A DNA stretch of 14,015 nt, taken from positions 1-14,015 of the forward strand of contig JAKEHA010000105.1 of assembly GCA_022615275.1 (NCBI GenBank), given 5' to 3'. Shown one piece after another: positions 1-5,705 of the stretch (positions within the stretch are counted from its first letter, which is position 1; every line of letters begins with the position of its first letter). The notes under the pieces were generated by a model, which saw only the letters and a program-made list of their open reading frames with translations, did not search any database and had not been told where the DNA came from. A program made the position numbers and the translations under genes. The DNA is from Candidatus Latescibacterota bacterium (GTDB lineage Bacteria; Krumholzibacteriota; Krumholzibacteriia; WVZY01; JAKEHA01).

Positions 1-1
1 C

Positions 2-1009
2 GTTCCCGTCACACTGCCGGACATTTCGATCGACCTGGTGGGCGGGACCACGACCGGCATCAGCGCGCACGACCGCGCCGCCACCATTCGCGCGCTGGTG
101 GATCCATCGACGCGCCCCGAGGACTTCGCGCGCCCCGGTCACGTGTTTCCGCTGGTTGCGAAGCCGGGCGGTGTACTGCGCCGCGCGGGGCACACCGAGG
201 CCTCCGTCGACCTCGCCCGCCTGGCGGGCTTGGCGCCGGTGGGAGTCCTGTGCGAGGTGTTGGACGACGACGGCTCCATGGCACGGCTGCCGCGCCTGCA
301 AGAGATCTCCGACCAACTGAAGCTGGAGATGGTGACCATCGCCGACTTGATCGCGTACCGCCGTCGCCACGAACGACTGGTGGAGAAGGTCGAATCGATT
401 CGGTTTCCCACCGAGTACGGCGAGTTCACGCTTCATCTGTATCGGAGCCTCGCGAGCGGACACAACCACATCGCGCTGGTCAAGGGCACCATCCAGCGCG
501 ACCAGCCCGCGCTGGTACGTGTGCACTCGCAGTGCTTCACGGGGGACGTGTTCGGGTCGCTGCGCTGCGACTGCGGCCAGCAGCTGCATACCGCCATGGC
601 CAAGATCGAGCAGGCCGGCGCCGGCGTGCTCCTCTACATGAACCAGGAGGGCCGCGGCATCGGGTTGGAGAACAAGATTCGCGCGTATGCCCTGCAAGAC
701 GCCGGGCACGACACGGTCGAAGCGAACGAAGCGCTGGGATTCCCGGCCGACCTGCGCGACTACGGTGTGGGCGCGCAGATCCTGGGCGACCTGGGCGTGG
801 GGAAGATCCTGCTCTTGACCAACAACCCCAAGAAGGTGGTCGGGTTGTCGGCCCACGGGCTCGAGGTCGTCGATCGCGTGCCCATCGAGATACCGGCCAA
901 CGAGGTCAACCGCGGCTACCTGGCCGCCAAGCGCGACAAGCTGGGCCACCTGCTCTCCCAGACGCTCGCGAGCGCGGGGCCGCGCACGAGGGGCAAGCAT
1001 GCCCAATGA
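2..1009 (+). CDS. ribBA: Bifunctional 3,4-dihydroxy-2-butanone-4-phosphate synthase / GTP cyclohydrolase II, 5' end missing
   Basis: This protein would supply both precursors of riboflavin. The RibB half converts ribulose 5-phosphate to dihydroxybutanone phosphate, and the RibA half opens GTP to the diaminopyrimidine. The frame is open from base 2, so the gene enters from outside the window. About 335 residues are visible of the roughly 400 usual for the family. The first acidic RibB motifs lie upstream, and the GTG at 38 is internal, not a start. RibB motifs seen are GTTTGISAHDRAATIRAL, FARPGHVFPL and the active-site RRAGHTEA (about 176-202). The RibA half has the zinc ligands HSQC...RCDCGQQL (Cys codons at 533, 566 and 572), NQEGRGIGLENK, DLRDYGVGAQIL and LLTNNPKK. 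The stop overlaps ribH by 11 bases. Assignment is firm; both halves look catalytically complete in the visible part. Confidence 0.95.
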   Translation, partial: VPVTLPDISIDLVGGTTTGISAHDRAATIRALVDPSTRPEDFARPGHVFPLVAKPGGVLRRAGHTEASVDLARLAGLAPVGVLCEVLDDDGSMARLPRLQEISDQLKLEMVTIADLIAYRRRHERLVEKVESIRFPTEYGEFTLHLYRSLASGHNHIALVKGTIQRDQPALVRVHSQCFTGDVFGSLRCDCGQQLHTAMAKIEQAGAGVLLYMNQEGRGIGLENKIRAYALQDAGHDTVEANEALGFPADLRDYGVGAQILGDLGVGKILLLTNNPKKVVGLSAHGLEVVDRVPIEIPANEVNRGYLAAKRDKLGHLLSQTLASAGPRTRGKHAQ

Positions 1010-1460
1010 GGTGCGCGGGCGCTTCGACGCCACCGGCCGGCGGGTGGCGGTGGTGGCGAGTCGCTTCAACGAAGTCGTGACCCGGCGCCTGGTCGAGGGG
1101 GCGGTGGCCGCGCTCACGCAACACGGTGTTGCTTCCGACGCGATCGATATATACTGGGTGGCCGGTGCCTTCGAGGTCCCGCAGCTCGCGACCAAGGTCG
1201 CGCGCGACGGTAAGGCCGATGGGGTGGTGTGGACCGGCGCGATCGTGCGTGGAGAAACCGACCATTACCAGGTACTGTCGCAAACCGTGACCCAGGCCAT
1301 CGAATCGGCGGCGTTGTCGTCTGGCGTTCCCATGACGCTCGCGCTGCTCACCACGGACACGCTCGAGCAGGCCGTCGACCGCGCGGGCGGCAAGCACGGT
1401 AACGCGGGGTGGAACGCTGCGGTGGCGTTGGTCGAGCTGATGAGCCAGTTCCGGAACTGA
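999..1460 (+). CDS. ribH: 6,7-dimethyl-8-ribityllumazine synthase
   Basis: Lumazine synthase joins the two RibBA pathway products, after further processing of the pyrimidine, into 6,7-dimethyl-8-ribityllumazine, the direct precursor of riboflavin. Family members assemble into pentamers or 60-subunit capsids. At 153 residues the length is normal. Visible motifs are ASRFNEVVTRRL (20-31), WVAGAFEVPQ (53-62), TGAIVRGETDHYQ (79-91, with the catalytic-type His89), and LLTTDTLEQAVDRAGGKHGN (117-135), which includes the Arg128 equivalent of the phosphate-binding Arg. The usual GNKG reads GNAG here (Ala136). The ATG at 999 is chosen because GAGGGG (988-993) sits five bases upstream and the N-terminus fits the family. 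It overlaps ribBA by 11 bases and is followed after 3 bases by nusB, a very common bacterial order. Confidence 0.95.
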   Translation: MPNEVRGRFDATGRRVAVVASRFNEVVTRRLVEGAVAALTQHGVASDAIDIYWVAGAFEVPQLATKVARDGKADGVVWTGAIVRGETDHYQVLSQTVTQAIESAALSSGVPMTLALLTTDTLEQAVDRAGGKHGNAGWNAAVALVELMSQFRN

Positions 1461-1463
1461 TCG

Positions 1464-1880
1464 ATGGGGAAACGACGGAGGGCCAGGGAGATCGTGCTGC
1501 AGGCGTTGTACGAGGCGGAGTTCTCGGAGCGGTCCACGCACGATATCATCGAAGAACAAATCGGCCGCCGCTCGCCCTCCGATGAGACGGCGCAGTACGC
1601 GCGCGCGTTGTTCTTGAAAACGATGGAGAAGAAAGGCGACCTCGACGGTGTCATCCAGTCGCTGCTCGAGAACTGGGACCCGAGCCGCGTGTCGCTGGTC
1701 GATCGCAACATCCTGCGCTTTGCGCTCGCGGAAGTGCTCTATTTTCCCGACGTGCCCGGGCGCGTGATCATCGACGAGGCCATCGAGGTCGCACACCGCT
1801 TCAGCTCGGAGGAAGCGGGGCGCTTCGTGAATGGGCTGGTCGACAGGTTCGTCAAGGAATTCCGAAAGGACGGCGCGTGA
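1464..1880 (+). CDS. nusB: Transcription antitermination factor NusB
   Basis: NusB is a small all-helical RNA-binding protein. With NusE (ribosomal protein S10) it binds boxA RNA and keeps RNA polymerase from terminating early in rRNA operons. The 138 residues match the family length. The basic N-terminus GKRRRAREIVLQALYEAEF (2-20) is the typical Arg-rich start of helix 1. The C-terminal half carries the family signature NWDPSRVSLVDRNILRFALA, then DVPGRVIIDEAIEVAHRFS and FVNGLVDRF. The ATG at 1464 is 3 bases after ribH, with only a weak GGA (1453-1455) ahead, so translation may depend on ribH. The stop overlaps the next gene as GTGA. Identification rests on sequence motifs plus the classic ribH-nusB linkage. 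Confidence 0.95.
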   Translation: MGKRRRAREIVLQALYEAEFSERSTHDIIEEQIGRRSPSDETAQYARALFLKTMEKKGDLDGVIQSLLENWDPSRVSLVDRNILRFALAEVLYFPDVPGRVIIDEAIEVAHRFSSEEAGRFVNGLVDRFVKEFRKDGA

Positions 1881-2614
1881 AGTACGCGATCTTCTCCGAC
1901 GTGCACGGGAACCTGGAGTCGCTGGAAGCGGTTCTCGCGCACGCGGCCGAGCAGGGCGTGGGATTCCACCTGTGTCTCGGCGACGTCATCGGCTACGGCG
2001 CCAACCCCAACGAGTGCGTTGACCGCGTGCGCGCATTGCCGGTGGTCGCGTGCCTCAAGGGCAACCACGACGCCGCGGTGGTCGACGCGCGCGAGCGCGC
2101 CTACTTCCACGAGGTGGCGCTCGAGGGCATCCACTACAGTGCGCTGCGGCTCACCCCCGACAATGCGGAGTTCCTGCGCACGCTGCCCTACGTGTACCGC
2201 GACCACGCGCGCATCATGGGAGTACACGCGTCCCCGTACCGGCCCGAGGACTGGGAATACGTACTCGACCAGGTCGGTGCCGAGCGCGCCTTCCAAGCCA
2301 TGGCGCCCCACCGCGCGGCCTTCATCGGTCATTCGCACTCGCCGGTGGTGTTCGTCGACGACGGCACCGCGCAGCGCTTCCCGAGCGACGGCCCCCTGAT
2401 GCTCGACCTGGCCAAGCAACGCTACGTGATCAACGTGGGCAGCGTCGGGCAGCCGCGCGACGGCAATCCGGACGCCTCCTACGTCGTGTTCGACGACCAG
2501 ACCGACGCCGCGCGCCTGTTCCGGGTGCGCTACGACCGCGAGAAAGCGGCCGAGAAGATCCTCAAGGCCGGTCTCCCGCCCGTTCTGGCCGAGCGGCTGC
2601 TGGTCGGATTCTAA
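1877..2614 (+). CDS. Calcineurin-like metallophosphoesterase (YfcE/MJ0936-like)
   Basis: This is a 245-residue two-metal phosphoesterase with a complete ligand set: D8-x-H10 in SDVHGN, D36 in LGDVIGYG, GNHD at 62-65, His117 in GVHASP and the GHSHSP box at 151-156. NVGSVGQPRDGN (186-197) is the conserved closing segment of the subfamily often annotated as phosphodiesterase. The substrate is unknown; members hydrolyse phosphodiesters or phosphomonoesters in vitro. There is no signal peptide, so it is probably cytoplasmic. GTG at 1877 is chosen as start because AAAGGA (1865-1870) lies six bases upstream and the codon overlaps the nusB stop (GTGA). Its place at the end of the rib-nusB group suggests co-expression, but not a known role in flavin synthesis. 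The family call is strong; a specific function is not. Confidence 0.9.
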   Translation: MKYAIFSDVHGNLESLEAVLAHAAEQGVGFHLCLGDVIGYGANPNECVDRVRALPVVACLKGNHDAAVVDARERAYFHEVALEGIHYSALRLTPDNAEFLRTLPYVYRDHARIMGVHASPYRPEDWEYVLDQVGAERAFQAMAPHRAAFIGHSHSPVVFVDDGTAQRFPSDGPLMLDLAKQRYVINVGSVGQPRDGNPDASYVVFDDQTDAARLFRVRYDREKAAEKILKAGLPPVLAERLLVGF

Positions 2615-2635
2615 GGCGCGTCGTTCCATCCCCGC

Positions 2636-3406
2636 ATGCCGCGTTCGTCCGAAAAGAAACATTGGGAAGAATTCTGGTCGTCGTCGCCGGGACTCGACGA
2701 CGTGTACGCCAACGACGGCCGCGTGGTCGCTTTCCTCTCCGCGAAGCTCGACCTCGCGGGCCGGCGCGTGCTGGAAGTGGGCGCGGGGACGGGGCGCGAC
2801 AGCGTGGCGTTGTCAGCGCTCGGGGCGCGGGTGTGGACGCTCGACTACAGCGACGAATCGCTTCGCATCATGCGCGAGGCGTCCGCGCCCGAGCGGGCGG
2901 CGGGCCACGAGTTGCGCATCGTGGCCGGCGACGCGCTGGCGCTCCCGTTTCGCGATCAATCGTTCGACGTCGTGTTCCACCAGGGACTGTTGGAGCACTT
3001 CCGCGATCCCTTGGCGCTCCTGCGCGAGAACCACCGCGTGCTGCGCCCGGGCGGATACCTCCTGGTCGACGTTCCCCAGCGCTACCACTACTACACCGTG
3101 ATGAAACACGCGCTGATGGCGCTCGGCCGCTGGTTCGCCGGGTGGGAGACGGAGTTCTCCGCGCGCGAGCTGACGTCACTGGTGCGCGCGGCCGGCTTCG
3201 ACGTGGTGGGCGCCTACGGCGAGAATTTGTTTCCGCCCGTGTGGTATCGCGGCGTGCGCCGCGTGCTCTTGAAGGCCGGCGTGCGCCTACCCATGCACCC
3301 CTTGCCCGGGATGGTGCGCGCGCGCGCATCCGCACGGCGCGCGGTGCCACACCGCGTGCGCATGGCGACGTCGATGGTGATCGGCGTCCTGGGGCGGAAG
3401 CGCTAG
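2636..3406 (+). CDS. Class I SAM-dependent methyltransferase (Methyltransf_11/25 type)
   Basis: This 256-residue protein has a Rossmann-type AdoMet fold. Motif I is VLEVGAGTGRDS (45-56), the acidic end of strand 2 is at D70 (WTLDYS), the GDALALPF loop is at 98-105, and the motif IV/post-II region is SFDVVFHQGLLEHF (109-122), followed by VLRPGGYLLVDVP (135-147). The acceptor substrate cannot be read from sequence. Linkage to glycosyltransferases suggests a sugar, lipid or quinone-like molecule, but that is inference. The C-terminal region (about 205-256) is rich in Arg and moderately hydrophobic. ATG at 2636 follows a 21-base gap and has no clear SD. It fits the typical KKHWEEFW family N-terminus. 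The stop shares its last base with the next start (TAGTG). Confidence 0.85.
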   Translation: MPRSSEKKHWEEFWSSSPGLDDVYANDGRVVAFLSAKLDLAGRRVLEVGAGTGRDSVALSALGARVWTLDYSDESLRIMREASAPERAAGHELRIVAGDALALPFRDQSFDVVFHQGLLEHFRDPLALLRENHRVLRPGGYLLVDVPQRYHYYTVMKHALMALGRWFAGWETEFSARELTSLVRAAGFDVVGAYGENLFPPVWYRGVRRVLLKAGVRLPMHPLPGMVRARASARRAVPHRVRMATSMVIGVLGRKR

Positions 3407-4533
3407 TGGAAACGCGGTCCCGGCTGCACCTGCTCGCGGTCAACTGGCGCGACATCAAGAACCCGGAAGCGGGCGGCGCCGAGGTCCATCTCCACGAGAT
3501 TCTCGCGCGCATGGTGGCGCGCGGCCACGCGGTGACGCTCGTAGCGACGGGGTTTCCGGGTTCCGTGACCGAAGAAGTCGTCGATGGGATCCGCGTGCTG
3601 CGCGGTGGCTCGTGGTGGAACGCAAATTTCGTCCTACCTCGAATCGCGCGGCGCGCCCTGCGGGCGCGCGATGTGGACCTCGTGGTCGAGGATATCAACA
3701 AGATCCCGTTCTTGATGCCGCTTTACACGCGCGCGCCGGTCGCGGCCGTGATACCGCACCTGTTCGGGACCACGGTGTTTCGCGAGACCAATCCGTTGTT
3801 CGCCGCCTACGTGCTGGCATGGGAAGCGCTGATCCCGCTGGTGTATCGCGCGTCGCGCTTCGTCGCCATCAGCCCCAGCACGCGCGACGACTTGGTGCGG
3901 CGCGGTATCGCGCGCGAGCGCATCGACGTGGTGTTGTGCGGGCTCGATCACGCCCGCTACCGGCTGCTGCCGGGTGCGTCGCGCGCGGAGGCACCCACCG
4001 TCGTCCACCTGGGACGCCTGCGTAAGTACAAGGCGGTCGATGTCGTGTTGGAGGCGTTCGCGCGCGTGCTCCGCGATGTCCCGGGCGCGCGTCTGGTGGT
4101 CGTGGGCGACGGCCCCGAGCTGGCCGCGTTGCGAGCACACGCGCGGCGTCTCGGCCTCGGCGATACGGCCGCGTTCACCGGGCGCGCGGGCGCGCACGAA
4201 GTGGTCGCCATCCTGAACGGCGCGCACGTATGTGCGAACGCAAGCCCCAAAGAGGGCTGGGGTCTGACGGTGGTGGAGGCCAACGCGTGCGGGGTTCCGG
4301 TCGTCGGCAGCGACCGTCCCGGCCTGCGCGATTCGATTCGTGACGGCGAAACCGGATTCCTGGTGCCGTACGGGGACGCCGGCGCCTTCGCGCACAAGAT
4401 CACCGCGCTCTTGACGGACCCCGCGCTACGGCGGCGCATGAGCGAGGCGGCGCGCGCGTGGGCGCAATCTCTGACGTGGGAGAAGACGGCTGCGGAGATG
4501 GAAGCGATCTTCGTGAAGGCGGCCGGGAAGTGA
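3406..4533 (+). CDS. GT4-family glycosyltransferase (GT-B fold)
   Basis: This retaining glycosyltransferase has 375 residues. It should transfer a sugar from a nucleotide donor to a lipid- or glycan-bound acceptor on the cytoplasmic face of the membrane. The N-terminal domain opens with LLAVNWRDIKNPEAGGAEVH (9-28), including the GGAE loop. The C-terminal donor domain begins near VVHLGRLRKYKAVDVVLEAF (199-218) and carries the complete E-x7-E motif at KEGWGLTVVEANACGVPVV (E283 and E291), then DGETGFLVPYGD (313-324). GTG at 3406 is taken as the start: it shares one base with the preceding TAG stop, lies just before the first beta strand, and has GGGGCGGA (3391-3398) upstream. The frame stays open far upstream, but that extension has no family similarity. 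Donor and acceptor are unknown. Confidence 0.88.
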   Translation: METRSRLHLLAVNWRDIKNPEAGGAEVHLHEILARMVARGHAVTLVATGFPGSVTEEVVDGIRVLRGGSWWNANFVLPRIARRALRARDVDLVVEDINKIPFLMPLYTRAPVAAVIPHLFGTTVFRETNPLFAAYVLAWEALIPLVYRASRFVAISPSTRDDLVRRGIARERIDVVLCGLDHARYRLLPGASRAEAPTVVHLGRLRKYKAVDVVLEAFARVLRDVPGARLVVVGDGPELAALRAHARRLGLGDTAAFTGRAGAHEVVAILNGAHVCANASPKEGWGLTVVEANACGVPVVGSDRPGLRDSIRDGETGFLVPYGDAGAFAHKITALLTDPALRRRMSEAARAWAQSLTWEKTAAEMEAIFVKAAGK

Positions 4534-5537
4534 GCGACGCCGTGCGCGACATCGAAGCCGCGCCCACGCGCCGAACCCCGGCTGCGCTGCGCTGGGGCGT
4601 CAAGATCGTGGTCAGTGTCGCGCTGATGGCCTTCCTCGCGCGCAAGATCTCCTTCGACGAGCTGCAAGCGCTGCTGCGCGGGATGGACCGCGTGCTGCTT
4701 TTCTCGGCGGTGGCGGTGTTCCTGGTCAGTAATATTGCGGGATGGCTGCAGTGGCACGTCCTCCTGCGCGCGTCCGGCGTGACACTCCCGCGCAGTCTCA
4801 CGTTCCGCGTCTACTTCGTGGGGCTCTTCTTCAATAATTTCCTCCCCGCCAACATCGGCGGCGACGTGGTCAAGGTCTACGACGTTACCAAGATGGGGAC
4901 TGATCCCTACCAGGTCATCGCGGTGACTCTGCTCGACCGGCTGCTGGGGGTGTTCAGTCTGTGCCTCATGGCGGCGATCGCGGACGGCTTCATGATCGCC
5001 AAGAGTCCCGCGCCGTACCTACTGTATCTCGGCGTGTTCGTCGCGTGCATGCTGCCCGCCCTCGCGTTCTATTTCCACCGTCCGCTGGGGAGCGCGCTGC
5101 GCCGAGGCCTTGAGAAGATACGACCGTTTGCGCTCCACCGCCGCGCCTCGTTGATCCTCGATCACCTCTCGCCCTTCAAGTGGCAGCAGCCGCTTTTGGC
5201 CCGGCTGGTGGTCTTCTCCGCATTCATCCAAGCGCTGCGCGTGGTGACGCACGTGCTGGTCGGGATGGCGCTCGGGATCCACGTCGACGCCGTCGTCTTG
5301 CTGCAGTTCTTCGTGTTCATCCCCCTGTTGAGCCTGGCCATGATCCCGCCCATCACGATCAACGGGTTGGGCATTCGCGAGGGGCTGGGCATCGTCCTGT
5401 TCACGGCCGCGGGCATCGGTAGCACGGACGCGTTCACGATGGAATTCCTGACCTTCATCGTCTCGGTCGCGGTGAGCCTGATCGGGCTGGTGTTCTTCCT
5501 GGGAAGGCGCTCCCAGAGGCCCGGTTTTCGCGCTTGA
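4530..5537 (+). CDS. Flippase-like membrane protein, LPG_synthase_TM / UPF0104 family
   Basis: This polytopic membrane protein of 335 residues has roughly eight predicted hydrophobic segments, including about 24-37, 56-76, 94-105, 134-152, 163-181, 225-250, 256-275 and 303-324. It contains the family signature FFNNFLPANIGGDVVKVYDV (100-119) and the late motif PPITINGLGIREGLGIVLF (273-291). The family resembles the membrane half of MprF, which flips lysyl-phosphatidylglycerol. Stand-alone members next to glycosyltransferases are usually called flippase-like, but their substrates are mostly unproven. No lysyl-transferase domain is attached. GTG at 4530 overlaps the preceding GT4 stop as GTGA, which implies translational coupling; GTG at 4542 is an alternative. 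A role in moving a lipid-linked sugar made by the neighbouring enzymes is inference. Confidence 0.85.
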   Translation: MSDAVRDIEAAPTRRTPAALRWGVKIVVSVALMAFLARKISFDELQALLRGMDRVLLFSAVAVFLVSNIAGWLQWHVLLRASGVTLPRSLTFRVYFVGLFFNNFLPANIGGDVVKVYDVTKMGTDPYQVIAVTLLDRLLGVFSLCLMAAIADGFMIAKSPAPYLLYLGVFVACMLPALAFYFHRPLGSALRRGLEKIRPFALHRRASLILDHLSPFKWQQPLLARLVVFSAFIQALRVVTHVLVGMALGIHVDAVVLLQFFVFIPLLSLAMIPPITINGLGIREGLGIVLFTAAGIGSTDAFTMEFLTFIVSVAVSLIGLVFFLGRRSQRPGFRA

Positions 5538-5563
5538 TCGGCCTCGCCCCGTTCGGGTAGGGT
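5534..5563 (+). promoter_or_regulatory. Possible sigma70-type promoter ahead of the leader ORF and DUF2723 gene
   Basis: TTGATC (5534-5539) and TAGGGT (5558-5563) are spaced by 18 bases in the only sizeable intergenic gap of the window. They match the -35 consensus at 4 of 6 positions and the -10 consensus at 3 of 6. A transcript would begin near 5570, about 40 bases before the leader ORF. The -35 box overlaps the stop codon of the previous gene. In GC-rich DNA such matches arise easily, so this is a candidate supported mainly by its location. Confidence 0.3.
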
Positions 5564-5586
5564 CTTCGAGTCGCGCCACTTACGCG

Positions 5587-5604
5587 CCGGGAACCGCCCG
5601 GAGG
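5587..5604 (+). promoter_or_regulatory. GC hairpin touching a strong Shine-Dalgarno
   Basis: A five-pair inverted repeat, CCGGG (5587-5591) and CCCGG (5597-5601), encloses a five-base loop. Its 3' arm includes the first two bases of GGAGG (5600-5604), the best SD seen near any start in this gap. GGAGG lies five bases before the ATG at 5610. If the hairpin forms in RNA it would partly hide the ribosome binding site. It has no following U-run, so it is not an intrinsic terminator. The stem is short, and this arrangement could be coincidental. Confidence 0.35.
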
Positions 5605-5609
5605 CATCG

Positions 5610-5705
5610 ATGTACAAGCCCATGGCTCGCGTCCCAGTTTGCGTCGCGAGAGCGACCCGGCGGCAGCCAGACCGCCTACCCGACACCCGATTCCGAACGA
5701 CATGA
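5610..5705 (+). CDS. Putative 31-residue leader peptide coupled to the DUF2723 gene
   Basis: A small open frame starts at ATG 5610, five bases after GGAGG. It runs 31 codons to TGA at 5703-5705, overlapping the ATG of the next gene as ATGA (5702-5705). The peptide starts MYKPMARVPVCV and is Arg-rich, with 7 Arg in 31 residues. It has no membrane segment and no run of one amino acid of the type used in classic attenuators. The downstream gene has no recognisable SD of its own, so ribosomes ending this frame could restart at 5702. This supports a translational-coupling role rather than a functional peptide. It remains unproven: short frames with an SD occur by chance, and nothing is recognised by similarity. 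Confidence 0.45.
   Translation: MYKPMARVPVCVARATRRQPDRLPDTRFRTT

Noticed and set aside
2050..3405. Open frame extending the first GT4 more than 450 codons upstream
   Set aside because: It runs through the metallophosphoesterase and methyltransferase genes in another frame, has Arg/Ala/Pro-rich shadow composition and lacks family motifs. The GTG at 3406 fits the GT4 N-terminus.
5541..5570. Possible intrinsic terminator after the flippase-like gene (CCCGTTCGGG)
   Set aside because: The stem is too short with a poor loop and no T-run follows, so it is not a convincing terminator.
5639..5701. TTG start adding 21 residues to the DUF2723 protein
   Set aside because: No SD, a Pro/Arg-rich extension and no family similarity; ATG 5702 overlaps the leader stop and precedes the first helix sensibly.
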